Source: Nonomuraea corallina (GTDB lineage Bacteria; Actinomycetota; Actinomycetes; Streptosporangiales; Streptosporangiaceae). From it: 64,000 nucleotides of DNA. Shown in pieces: positions 42,248 through 50,137 of the stretch (its first letter is position 1; every line of letters starts with the position of its first letter). The DNA lies in assembly GCF_027620315.1 (NCBI RefSeq), contig NZ_JAPNNL010000010.1, positions 1-64,000 on the forward strand. Reading direction: 5' to 3'. The notes under the pieces were generated by a model. It had not been told where the DNA came from, did no database searches, and saw only the letters and a list, made by a program, of their open reading frames with translations. Made by a program: the position numbers and the translations under genes.

Positions 42248-42549
42248 GCCTGACCTGGGAAGGAGAGGAAGACGACCGCCGCGCCGCCGAGCAGGCCGCC
42301 GAGCGCCGCCGGCGCCTCCTCGACCACGCGGTCGGCGACCCCATCGTGATCGCCAACGAGTTCGCCGAGATCCGCGTCGTGTGCGTACAGACCAGGAACG
42401 GGAACCGGCTGCTGATCGACTCCCCGAAGACCGGTCAGTGGATCACCCTCGACCCGCTCGAACTCGAAGCCCTGACCTGGCAGAACACGGCGACCTTGTC
42501 CGCCATGGTCGGGCATCCGTTCAGGCCGTTGCTGGCGGACACCCCGTGA
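42244..42549 (+). CDS. Small conserved protein of the dioxygenase operon
   Basis: A 101-residue protein with a charged N-terminal helix (EEDDRRAAEQAAERRRR) followed by a compact domain: VIANEFAEIRVVCVQTRNGNRLLIDSPKTG, viewed as strands, and LDPLELEALTWQ. Similar short proteins occur in actinobacterial ring-hydroxylating dioxygenase operons with no assigned biochemical role; they have at times been mislabelled dihydrodiol dehydrogenases. It overlaps the beta subunit gene (ATGA), so it is made in step with the dioxygenase. A chaperone or assembly role is a guess. Confidence 0.75.
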   Translation: MSLTWEGEEDDRRAAEQAAERRRRLLDHAVGDPIVIANEFAEIRVVCVQTRNGNRLLIDSPKTGQWITLDPLELEALTWQNTATLSAMVGHPFRPLLADTP

Positions 42550-42637
42550 GCCCGCGTGCCCGGCGCGACCCGTTCAGGTGTCCGCGCGGACGGCTCAGTG
42601 CCGCCGCAGCCCCCGACCCGGCTAGGAGTGTCCCCCG

Positions 42638-43420
42638 ATGACCGGTTGGCTGGACGGCCAGCGCGCGCTCGTCGTCGGCGGAGGGTCCGGGATCGGACGC
42701 GCCGTCGTCGACGCCTTCCTGTCGGAAGGCGCCCGGGTCGCCGTTCTCGAACGCGACCCGGCCAAAGCAGGCCTTCTCACCGCAGAACTGCCCGGCGTGC
42801 CCGTGGTCGTCGGGGACGCGACCCTCCCCGCCGACAACCGCGCCGCGGTCCGCCGGACCGTGGACGAGTTCGGCGGCCTCGACGTCCTGGTCCACTGCGT
42901 CGGCATCTTCGACTTCTACCGAGGGCTGGCCGACCTCGACGAGGACGAGATCGACGACGCCTTCGACGAGATCTTCGCGGTCAACGTCAAGAGCAACCTG
43001 CACGCGGTGAAGGCCGCGCTGCCGGAACTCCGCAGGACGCGCGGCTCGGTGATCCTGACCGAGTCGACCTCCGCCTACTACCCGGGACGCGGCGGCGTGC
43101 TCTACGTCAGCTCGAAACACGCGGTGCGCGGCCTCGTCACCGCGCTGGCCCACGAGCTCGCCCCCGACATCCGGGTCAACGCGGTGGCGCCCGGCGGAAC
43201 CATGAACACCGACCTGCGCGGCCCCACCACGCTCGGCCTGCGTGACAAGCGGCTGAACGACACCCCGGGACGAGCGGCCGAACTCGCCGGCAGAGTCCCC
43301 CTGGGGATCGCCATGTCGGGAACGGACCACGCGTGGAGCTACGTCTACCTGGCCTCCCGGCGCGCCCGGGGCGTCACCGGGGACGTCGCCCACTCCGACG
43401 GCGGCATCCGCGTCAGGTGA
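42638..43420 (+). CDS. cis-Dihydrodiol dehydrogenase (SDR; PhtB/BphB-like)
   Basis: A 260-residue SDR related to cis-2,3-dihydrodiol-2,3-diol dehydrogenases. Cofactor motif GGGSGIGR near residue 14, CVGIFDF in place of NNAG, catalytic Ser in TESTSAYYPG and Y-x3-K in YVSSKHA. It oxidises the dioxygenase product to a catechol-type diol with NAD+. AGGAGTG precedes the ATG. Position after the dioxygenase subunits supports the assignment. Confidence 0.88.
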   Translation: MTGWLDGQRALVVGGGSGIGRAVVDAFLSEGARVAVLERDPAKAGLLTAELPGVPVVVGDATLPADNRAAVRRTVDEFGGLDVLVHCVGIFDFYRGLADLDEDEIDDAFDEIFAVNVKSNLHAVKAALPELRRTRGSVILTESTSAYYPGRGGVLYVSSKHAVRGLVTALAHELAPDIRVNAVAPGGTMNTDLRGPTTLGLRDKRLNDTPGRAAELAGRVPLGIAMSGTDHAWSYVYLASRRARGVTGDVAHSDGGIRVR

Positions 43421-43452
43421 ACCCTCGACCCTTTCTCACAGGAGTGATACAC

Positions 43453-43650
43453 GTGGCAGCCGTAGAAGCCGATCTGGAAGCGTGCCAGGGCTACGCCAAC
43501 TGCGTCGTCGGCGCCGACCGCTACTTCGACATCGACGACGACGGGGTCGTGGTGCTCCTCAGGATCGAGGTGGCCGACGAGGACCGCCGGCGCGTCGAGG
43601 AGGCGGTGCGCAGCTGCCCCGTCTCCGCGCTCAAGGTGACCGACGCATGA
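43453..43650 (+). CDS. 3Fe-4S ferredoxin of the dioxygenase system
   Basis: A 65-residue ferredoxin. Cysteines are in the pattern C-x5-C (CQGYANC) plus a C-terminal Cys-Pro, the ligand set of [3Fe-4S] ferredoxins of cytochrome P450 and actinobacterial dioxygenases. It passes electrons from the reductase to the Rieske centre. GTG at 43453 with AGGAG upstream is preferred. It overlaps the reductase gene (ATGA). Confidence 0.88.
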   Translation: MAAVEADLEACQGYANCVVGADRYFDIDDDGVVVLLRIEVADEDRRRVEEAVRSCPVSALKVTDA

Positions 43651-44867
43651 CGCGCACCCTGATCGTCGGAGCCTCCGTCGGCGGCGTCCGCACCGCGCAG
43701 GCCCTCCGCGGCGGCGGGTACGACGGCGAGATCGTCCTGATCGACCTGGAGACGGAGGCACCGTACGACAAGCCACCGCTCAGCAAGGCACTGCTGACCG
43801 GGTCGGCCGTCCCGGACGGCATCCGCCTGCTGACGCCGGAACAGGCCGGCGCGGCCCGGATCGACCTGCTTCTCGGCCTGCGCGCCGTCGGCCTCGACCC
43901 GCGGGCCCGCGTGGTCGCGTTCGACGACGGGAGCTCCCTCGGCTACGACCGGCTCGTGGTCGCCACCGGCGGTTCGGCCCGCCGTCCGCCCTGGGCGACG
44001 ACGGACGGGGTACACCTCGTACGCACGCTCGCCGACGCGGCCGGGCTCCGCCGCGACCTCGCCGCCGGGGGCCCTCTCGTGGTGATCGGCGCCGGGTTCG
44101 TCGGGGCCGAGGTCGCCTCCACGGGACGCCGGCTCGGCCTGGACGTGACGATGATCGACGCCCAGCCGTACCCGCTGAGCAGGTCCTTGAGCCCGGACCT
44201 CGCGAGAGCGGTCCTGGCCCTGCACGAGAACGCGGGCGTCCGGTGCCTGATGGGCGCGGGCGTGTCCGGCGTCGCCGGAAGCCGGGGGCGGCTGACGGTG
44301 ACCCTGGACGACGGCACCGAACTGAAGGCCGCCACCCTGGTCGCCGGGATCGGCGCCGCCCCCAGCGACGGCTGGCTCGCCACGTCCGGCCTCACGCTGG
44401 ACGACGGCCTCGTCTGCGACGAGCACTGCCGAGCCGTGGGGACGACCGACGTCTACGCGGTCGGCGACGTCGCGCGCTGGTTCGACCTCGCGCGGGGACG
44501 TCACGTACGCGTCGAACACTGGACCAACGCGGTCGAGCAGGCCGCCTACGTGGCCCACGCCATCATCGACCCGCGCTCCCCTCGCCCGTACCGGCCCGTC
44601 GACTTCGTCTGGAGCGACCAGCACCACTGGAAGATCCAGGTGATAGGCGACGCGACCGGACCTGCGGCCACGGCCATCCTGGGCGATCCGATGGCCGACC
44701 AGCGGTTCGCGGCGCTGTACGCGGACGAGCACGGCCGGCTGCGCGGCGCCGTGGTCGTCAACTGGCCCCGAGCCCTGGTGCGGTGCCGCAAGGCGATGCG
44801 CGAGACCGCCGCCTGGCGCGACCTCACGGCCGACCTGCACACCGCCGTCGGACGGGCCGGGGCATAG
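43647..44867 (+). CDS. NAD(P)H-dependent ferredoxin reductase of the dioxygenase system
   Basis: A 406-residue FAD protein of the oxygenase-coupled ferredoxin reductase type (glutathione-reductase fold). FAD-binding GASVGGVRTAQAL at the N-terminus, the EAPYDKPPLSK motif, NADH-binding GAGFVGAEVASTGRRLG near 152, and the FAD-ribityl motif VYAVGDVARW near 270 are visible. It completes the three-component dioxygenase. Four-base overlap with the ferredoxin gene. Confidence 0.92.
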   Translation: MTRTLIVGASVGGVRTAQALRGGGYDGEIVLIDLETEAPYDKPPLSKALLTGSAVPDGIRLLTPEQAGAARIDLLLGLRAVGLDPRARVVAFDDGSSLGYDRLVVATGGSARRPPWATTDGVHLVRTLADAAGLRRDLAAGGPLVVIGAGFVGAEVASTGRRLGLDVTMIDAQPYPLSRSLSPDLARAVLALHENAGVRCLMGAGVSGVAGSRGRLTVTLDDGTELKAATLVAGIGAAPSDGWLATSGLTLDDGLVCDEHCRAVGTTDVYAVGDVARWFDLARGRHVRVEHWTNAVEQAAYVAHAIIDPRSPRPYRPVDFVWSDQHHWKIQVIGDATGPAATAILGDPMADQRFAALYADEHGRLRGAVVVNWPRALVRCRKAMRETAAWRDLTADLHTAVGRAGA

Positions 44868-44985
44868 CGGTGCGGTTTCCGATAGGCTGGCGCCAGCGTC
44901 GCGTGCCGGTGACAGGCCGTGTCAGGCATGGAGGCGCCGGATCGAAGGAGTTTGACGATGTTCTCGTCGCATCCTTCAGTCTTCC

Positions 44986-45456
44986 GTGACTGACCGCGAG
45001 ACCACCAGGCTCATCGCCTGGAGCCACGAACTGCGCCGCGTCCACACCCGCCTGCGCGAGGCCCTGCTCGTCACCCGCACCGCGCTCGACGACGGGGTGG
45101 CGGGCGAAAACGCCACCCGTGACCTGCTGCTCTACTGCCACGGGTTCTGCACCGCGCTCGACGGGCACCACCAGGGCGAGGACCGGAAGCTGTTCCCCGC
45201 CATCGAGGCCGCGCACCCGCACCTCGCCCCCGTGCTGCGCTCCCTCCGACAGGACCACTCGATGATCGCCCACCTGGTCACCGGCCTCCGTGCCGCGGTC
45301 GAACGGTCCGCCACCCGCGCCGAACTCGACCGCCACCTGGAAGGGATCGAGGCGATCATGGAAAGCCACTTCCGCTACGAGGAACGACAACTCCTCGCGG
45401 TCCTGGAAACCCTGGACCTGAACACCACCCCGGAGGAGACACTGGGCCCGCTATGA
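44986..45456 (+). CDS. Hemerythrin HHE-domain protein
   Basis: A 156-residue four-helix protein with iron ligands in the expected order: WSHELRRVH, HHQGEDRKLFP, LRQDHSMIAHL and ESHFRYEERQLL. Such proteins bind O2 or redox-active species or protect against nitrosative stress. GTG start. Lies 119 bp after the dioxygenase reductase and may be a separate unit; an association with oxygenase chemistry is conjecture. Confidence 0.85.
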   Translation: MTDRETTRLIAWSHELRRVHTRLREALLVTRTALDDGVAGENATRDLLLYCHGFCTALDGHHQGEDRKLFPAIEAAHPHLAPVLRSLRQDHSMIAHLVTGLRAAVERSATRAELDRHLEGIEAIMESHFRYEERQLLAVLETLDLNTTPEETLGPL

Positions 45457-45612
45457 CCGGTTGCTCCCAGAGAAGTCGCGAAATCCGCATCCCGGGAGCC
45501 AGAACCCCCGTTCCATTTGGTCCGGTCGACGGTTACCGCCTGTGAGGCCGTAGGTGGACCTGGAAAAGCGGATCAGGCATCCTTGTCTTCCTTCTGTCGA
45601 TGATCGGTGGTG

Positions 45613-45792
45613 ATGGGGATGCTTGAAGGCCTGTTTCTCTTGGTGCTGTGGATTGTTCCCGTGGTGCTGTCGTTCTTCCTCATCTACTGGGCGGTTCGAC
45701 TGGCGATCAGACATGAGAAGCAATGGGTGCCGACCACGCGCGAGGCCGGCACGCCGCGTCGTCGGCCGCGACCACGCCGTGAGCCCGAATGA
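45613..45792 (+). CDS. Small single-pass membrane protein
   Basis: About 59 residues: one transmembrane helix (GLFLLVLWIVPVVLSFF and following) and a basic C-terminal tail (RRRPRPRRE), giving a C-in topology. ATGs at 45613 and 45619 are both possible. The immediately following perfect hairpin supports a real transcription unit. Function unknown. Confidence 0.55.
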   Translation: MGMLEGLFLLVLWIVPVVLSFFLIYWAVRLAIRHEKQWVPTTREAGTPRRRPRPRREPE

Positions 45793-45796
45793 GCAG

Positions 45797-45827
45797 AGCC
45801 CGCTGACCGAGCCTGTGTCAGCGGGCT
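45797..45827 (+). terminator. Hairpin terminator after the small membrane protein
   Basis: AGCCCGCTGAC (45797-45807) pairs perfectly with 45817-45827; loop of 9, followed by TTGTGG. Confidence 0.75.
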
Positions 45828-46091
45828 TGTGGTGCGGCGGCCGCCACGATCGCCTCCTCAGATTTGATCGTCATCAGGGACGCCGGGTTCGAGACTATGG
45901 CGGCTGCTACGCGACTGCGGGAACTTGATTCGCAGACCCTTCGTTCTCACGACACGTAACGCTAGAAATAGGAGCAGTCAGCTTGAGGTTGGGACAAGAC
46001 ATTGACCGTTCCTATTTTCAGGTATATGAGTCGTGGAGCCGAACGGCTTTCGGGGACGATCCATCAGGCGAACCAAGAGAAGAGGTCGGTC

Positions 46092-46439
46092 ATGGACGAA
46101 CAAGAATTAGCCGAGTTGTTCCAGGGCACGAATATCGCAGTCACACCTGGCGAGGAATTACTTCGGAAAGGCAACGCAAATCTCTGGCGTGACCGAGAAG
46201 CTGTGGGCGGCCGACTCTGGCTGACCAGCAAGTGGCTGATCTTCCGCTCGCACTCCATGAACATTCAAGTCGGCGTCTGGGCATGGCCGCTCGAGGAGGT
46301 CATCTCGGCGACACCGGTCAACACGCTCGCTATCGTGCCAAATGGCATGGAAATCGTGCTGCGGAGTGATGAGCGAATCAAATTTGTCGTGCACCGTCGC
46401 CGGGAATGGATAGACGCCATCATGAAGGCGAAAGGATGA
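46092..46439 (+). CDS. GRAM/PH-like domain protein
   Basis: A 115-residue protein. From residue ~20 it reads like a GRAM domain: GEELLRKGNANLW, GGRLWLTSKWLIFRSH, the EEVISATPVNTLAIVPNG turn and a C-terminal FVVHRRREWIDAI helix. GRAM domains bind lipids or proteins; bacterial roles are poorly known. ATG at 46092 has AGAGG upstream. Base composition is clearly lower in GC than the neighbours, suggesting recent acquisition. Confidence 0.65.
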   Translation: MDEQELAELFQGTNIAVTPGEELLRKGNANLWRDREAVGGRLWLTSKWLIFRSHSMNIQVGVWAWPLEEVISATPVNTLAIVPNGMEIVLRSDERIKFVVHRRREWIDAIMKAKG

Positions 46440-46655
46440 CGCCTTTCCCAAGTCGAACGTTGCAAGAGCAGGCTGGCGCTGAGGCCGCCCCGGTCAAGGC
46501 GGGCCGGCGAAGGGTCGGCGTTCCGCGTGTGCGGCACGGCAAGAGATCTGAGTAACGCCGGCCAGTCCACCGGGGGCCTCTCGGGGTCGTACCGACTTTT
46601 CGTCGGACTCGCGTGCCATCATCTCCGTGATCTGCTCCAGGAGAACAGGACCCCT

Positions 46656-47168
46656 ATGAGCGACTATGACTGGCTCGATGACGAGGCGTTCTGCGCGACC
46701 TTCGTCCGCGGCCTGACCCCGCACGAGGCGCTGGCCCGCCTCGGCATTGACGTGTTCGACGGGGAGGACGAGGAAGGCGAGTTCGAGGAGGGCCTCATCT
46801 CTGCCCGACCGGCCGAGGGCGGGACCATTCTGAGCGAGGACAATGGCTTCGTCGGCACGCTGCCCGAGGTCCTGCGGTCCCTGTCCGCGGGAACGGTCAC
46901 GGCGAGCGTCTTCGTCAACGTGAACAGGGTCGCCTCCTTCGACCATTACGCCGACGGTCGCAACGTCCTGTCCTTCGACCCGCTGTTCGGCGGCGACGAG
47001 GACGGCATCCCTGACGACTACCTGGCCGACCGGATCGAGCTCGGGCTGGCCGGCGACAAGTCGGAGGGTGGACTCGCGGCTGCGCTGCTGCTGGCCGAGC
47101 GCATCACCGAGGTGCGGCCGAACGCGTCAAGTGACGTCGTGGCCGCCCACGGCGTTGTCGAGTACTGA
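46656..47168 (+). CDS. Conserved hypothetical protein (DUF6461-like)
   Basis: A 170-residue acidic protein beginning DYDWLDDEAFCATFVRGLTP, with a central TVTASVFVNVNRVASFDHYADG and a SFDPLFGG segment. This pattern is common in actinomycete DUF6461-type proteins of unknown function, often found singly near toxin- or immunity-like genes. ATG 46656 with CAGGAG upstream is preferred over longer frames. Confidence 0.65.
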   Translation: MSDYDWLDDEAFCATFVRGLTPHEALARLGIDVFDGEDEEGEFEEGLISARPAEGGTILSEDNGFVGTLPEVLRSLSAGTVTASVFVNVNRVASFDHYADGRNVLSFDPLFGGDEDGIPDDYLADRIELGLAGDKSEGGLAAALLLAERITEVRPNASSDVVAAHGVVEY

Positions 47169-47254
47169 GGACCTCCGCCGGCTTCGACAGCGCGACCTTG
47201 ACGGCAACTTGATCGTGAGCGTTGTGAGCAGCGGCGCGCCGTGAGGTCGCGGGT

Positions 47255-47389
47255 TCATCGCCGCCGACGGCACTCCCTGCGGCGGGAGAGCATGACCCAG
47301 GCAAGCCAGATGACTGTGGGCAGGAGGAGCAGCAGGACCACCAAGCCGCCCCCGACGACAAGCGCGGCGTCACTCCACAACTCGATCAC
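47255..47389 (-). CDS. 44-residue membrane peptide
   Basis: GTG start at 47389 gives MIELWSDAAL then a long helix (VVGGGLVVLLLLPTVIWLA) and a basic tail RRRECRRRR. This hydrophobic-then-basic pattern is hard to obtain by chance at this GC content. Upstream AAGATGAG is a weak ribosome-binding site. Similar in design to the 45.6 kb peptide. Function unknown. Confidence 0.45.
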   Translation of the reverse strand: MIELWSDAALVVGGGLVVLLLLLPTVIWLAWVMLSRRRECRRRR

Positions 47390-47518
47390 AGGCTCATCTT
47401 GGTCCACGCTGAAAGGTCAGCCGTGAAAGAGCACGCTGCGGCGGCAGCCGCTGACCGCAGGAATTCTGTCGCCCGTCTCGTATACCGTCCCTGGCCAGGC
47501 TGAGGAAAGGGAGCGTCC

Positions 47519-48133
47519 ATGAACGAGATCGCCGCCCGCTACCGGGTTCGGGCCGACGACTTCGCGGCCAAGGTCGCCGCCGTGAGGCCCTATCAGTGGT
47601 CCAATCCGTCACCTTGCGATGAGTGGAGCGCCAGAGACGTCGTACGCCACATCGTCGACATGCACGGCGCGATGCTCAGCCCACTCGGCAGGTCGCTCAG
47701 CGCCGCGCCCACCGTCGAGGAAGACCCGCTTGCCGCCTTCGTCTCGGCACGTGCCGACGTGGAAGCCTTGCTCGCCGACCCGGCCATCGCCGCGAGCGAG
47801 GTGAACACTCCGGCAGGGCGGCTCACCGTCGAGCAGCATGTCGACCAGGTGGTCAGTGCCGACCTGGTCCCGCACGGCTGGGATCTCGCCCGCGCCACCG
47901 GGCAGGACGACACGATCGACCCGACCGAGATCGAGGCGATGTGGCCCGCTCTCCAGCAGATCCCAGAGAAAATGCGCATCCCTGGCGCCTTCGGCCCCGG
48001 CATCGTCGTCTTCAGCCCGGAGGTCGAAGTTCCCGACGACGCCCCACTCCAGCACCGCGTCCTCGGTCTCCTCGGCCGCGACCCTCACTGGCGTCCGAGT
48101 GATGTGGAGGTATCGAGAAGGCACGAGGAATGA
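47519..48133 (+). CDS. TIGR03086-family metal-binding protein (mycothiol-dependent DinB-fold)
   Basis: A 204-residue protein of the maleylpyruvate isomerase/TIGR03086 group. The first metal histidine lies in DVVRHIVDMHG, the second block is LTVEQHVDQVVSADLVPHGWDLARATG carrying the two further histidines. Members are thought to use mycothiol. An intact counterpart to the truncated DinB-fold gene at 7.96 kb, though not a direct copy. ATG with GAAAGGGAG upstream. Confidence 0.8.
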   Translation: MNEIAARYRVRADDFAAKVAAVRPYQWSNPSPCDEWSARDVVRHIVDMHGAMLSPLGRSLSAAPTVEEDPLAAFVSARADVEALLADPAIAASEVNTPAGRLTVEQHVDQVVSADLVPHGWDLARATGQDDTIDPTEIEAMWPALQQIPEKMRIPGAFGPGIVVFSPEVEVPDDAPLQHRVLGLLGRDPHWRPSDVEVSRRHEE

Positions 48134-48206
48134 TCAAGGCCCGACGATCAACCCGCCGACGATGATCTTCCCGAAGCCATGGAGGGTCAGAGGTAGGACA
48201 GAGGGC

Positions 48207-48477
48207 ATGAGTGAGCCTAGCGGCAAGTATTCGATCACCATGCCGCGCGACATCGCCGAGGCGGCCCGGTCCCGGAGCGGCCCTTCCGGGTTGTCCGCCT
48301 ACGTCGCCGTCGCCCGCCACGCTCTTGTCCGACGCCGGCCTGCACGGGCGCAAGTACGCCATCGACGCCATGCTCCGCGCCACCGCCCTCGCCCCGGGTC
48401 CCGTCACGGTCCTCACCTCCGCCCCCGAGGACCTCGCCGCTCTGGGCGCCGGACGCGTCACCGTAATCAAGGTCTGA
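48207..48477 (+). pseudogene. vapBC-like relic with internal deletion (antitoxin 5' fused to toxin 3')
   Basis: Starts exactly like the antitoxin at 55.08 kb (MSEPSGKYSITMPRDIAEAARS) but after ~38 codons jumps, out of frame, into the 3' third of the PIN toxin (LHGRKYAIDAMLRATAL, then VTVLTS and VTVIKV). The junction falls at a short sequence, CGCCCGCCA, present in both antitoxin and toxin genes of the intact copy. Relative to that copy about 400 bp are missing. Homology continues ~120 bp past the stop. Confidence 0.8.
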
Positions 48478-48600
48478 GTCAGGCTTCCACCCTGCTTCGC
48501 GCAGACCACGTAGCCGCCGGCTTTGAGGTCCCCGTCGTACGCGGCGCGAAGGAAGCGGTTCACGAGACCTACCCATGGTCATCCGCGAAGCCGGGCGGTG
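48459..48600 (+). repeat. Downstream flank of vapBC relic, homologous to 55724-55860
   Basis: The toxin end and ~120 bp of non-coding flank (GTCTGAGTC, CCCACCCTGCTTC-like, CATCYGCGAAG) are recognisably the same in both copies, though diverged, so a whole segment rather than just the genes was duplicated. Confidence 0.65.
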
Positions 48601-48614
48601 ATCGCCGAGTGCGG

Positions 48615-48944
48615 CTAGGCCACCTTGACCGAGTGAGGTCCGACGCTGATGGTGATGTCGAGATGCCCGCCCAACGCGGCGGCGTAGGCGCGGAGCGTCT
48701 CCAGTTCCATGGCCTCGATGTTGCCGTTCTCGATCTGGGAGATCCGGGATTGGGATACACCGAGGATCCGGGCGACCTCAGCTTGTGTCTTTCCGATGGC
48801 CTTGCGGAGCTCTCTGAGGTGGTGGCCGGCGATGTAGGCGTCGAGTTCAGCCCGGGCCTTGGCCTGACGTTCCGGATCTGCCAACTCCGGATGGCGGCGG
48901 TGCGCCTCGGCTTTGACGTCCTGCCACCGGCGAGCGGTACTCAT
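48615..48944 (-). CDS. XRE-family antitoxin (HigA-like)
   Basis: A 109-residue HTH protein: RELRKAIGKTQAEVARILGVSQSRISQIENG is the XRE domain (~residues 44-75), followed by LETLRAYAAALGGHLDITI. The 15 residues PERQAKARAELDAYI form a preceding helix. This architecture matches antitoxins of HigB/Gp49-type toxins. It overlaps the remains of a toxin gene upstream (ATGA), which is broken, leaving this antitoxin an orphan. Confidence 0.8.
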   Translation of the reverse strand: MSTARRWQDVKAEAHRRHPELADPERQAKARAELDAYIAGHHLRELRKAIGKTQAEVARILGVSQSRISQIENGNIEAMELETLRAYAAALGGHLDITISVGPHSVKVA

Positions 48945-49210
48945 CGATTGGTCTCCTTGTCCTGCTCCGCTCGGTAATCGGAGTAGCGGGCTTCGGCTAG
49001 CGGTATGGCTTCGTCATACCACCGGGACCATTGTCCCGCTTTATCACCTGCGACCAAGAAATCGCTGCCCTGCCTGGGTCGAAGACGAAGAGCATCCGGA
49101 TCTCCGATCGCTTCCTCGAGCCCGGCCGGAGCTCCTTCAAGTTCTTGAGGTTGCTGTGCTCAAGAGTGTCAACGAGCGGGCGCCCGAACGTGAGCCTCCT
49201 GCTCAGGTAT
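48941..49210 (-). pseudogene. Broken HigB/Gp49-like toxin (5' truncated and frameshifted)
   Basis: Minus-strand translation gives LTFGRPLVDTLEHSN, LKELRPGSRKRSEIRMLFVFDPGRAAI, then after a one-base shift near 49058-49063 FLVAGDKAGQWSRWYDEAIP and AEARYSDYRAEQDKETNR. These are consecutive blocks of Gp49/HigB RelE-fold ribosome-dependent mRNA endonucleases. The first ~35 residues are missing, the frame being closed by TGA upstream. The toxin is inactive on both counts. Confidence 0.75.
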
Positions 49211-49277
49211 GAGCCGGGAGATCTCCCCCCGCGGAGGTGTCAGGGTGCCGCACAGCCGGCATGGCCTTTCCGGGGAG

Positions 49278-50069
49278 TCAATCGACGATCTGTCCGCCGG
49301 TCAGGTTGGCCACGGTTCCGGTCATCGCCGCCGCCTGGTCGGAGGCCACGAAGGCGGCCACGTTCGCAAGCTCCCGCAGCGTGGTCGCCTGCCTGCGGTG
49401 GGACAGACCGGCCGCGAAGGCCGCGAACTGCTCCGGCGTGATGCCCTGAGCCTCGGCGTGCAGACCGAAGACGACGTCGATGGTCGGCGTTTCCGGTAGT
49501 CCCGACGTGCGCAGGCAGACGGCCCTGACGCCGTACCGCGCGTACTCGGCCGAGAGCGCGCGGTTGAGCCCTTCGAGCGCCGCCCAGGCCGGCCCCATGC
49601 CGCCGACCAGCGGGAAGCCGAGACGGGCCGGCTCCGGCGTGTGCATCAGGATCACCCCCGACCGCTGCCGGACCATGCGGCGGGCGGCGGCCCTGGCAGT
49701 CAGGAAATGAGCCTGCGTGTAGGTGGCGATCGGCAGCGCGAAGCTCTCCACCGGCAGTTCGGTGAGCGGGATCCCCTGGATGCCCTGCTGCGGGATCCCG
49801 ATGGCGTTGAACGAGACGTCGACCGTCCCGCCCTGACGCACCACGGCATCGAGGTGGCTCTCCACTGCCTCCTCGTCGAGCGCGTCGACCCGGGCGGTCT
49901 CGGCCGCCCCGCCGGCGGCCGAGATCTCCTTCGCCAGCGCGTCGACGGCGCAGAGGTCCCGTCCGGTCAGGAAGACGCGTGCGCCTTCCCGCGCGAACGC
50001 ACGGGCGACCGCGCCACCGACCGATCCGGTTGCGCCGTAGACGACCGCGTTCTTGTTCTTGAGCGACAC
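49278..50069 (-). CDS. SDR-family oxidoreductase
   Basis: A 263-residue SDR: GATGSVGGAVARAF nucleotide motif near residue 9, NAIGIPQQG in place of NNAG, and a C-terminal ANLTGGQIVD. The usual Y-x3-K is not evident where expected (GPAWAALEG occupies that position), so catalytic competence is uncertain. GTG at 50069 with AAGGAGG is the start. Transcribed in the same direction as the following SDR and sigma factor genes, 68 bp apart. Confidence 0.8.
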   Translation of the reverse strand: MSLKNKNAVVYGATGSVGGAVARAFAREGARVFLTGRDLCAVDALAKEISAAGGAAETARVDALDEEAVESHLDAVVRQGGTVDVSFNAIGIPQQGIQGIPLTELPVESFALPIATYTQAHFLTARAAARRMVRQRSGVILMHTPEPARLGFPLVGGMGPAWAALEGLNRALSAEYARYGVRAVCLRTSGLPETPTIDVVFGLHAEAQGITPEQFAAFAAGLSHRRQATTLRELANVAAFVASDQAAAMTGTVANLTGGQIVD

Positions 50070-50137
50070 TGTGGTCCTCCTTCGTCGGTTCTCCGTTGGC
50101 CGCCGTGGCGGCATGTGCCATTCCGTATCGGGTCGTC

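Noticed and set aside
47104-47426. Two further short frames (minus 47104-47373, plus 47241-47426)
   Set aside because: Shadow-like Ser/Arg-rich composition; a different minus-strand frame (47255-47389) encodes the plausible membrane peptide.
48211-48477. Open frame ending in a PIN-like C-terminus as a functional small protein
   Set aside because: Begins in the wrong frame of the antitoxin; the composite is explained by a deletion between antitoxin and toxin genes.
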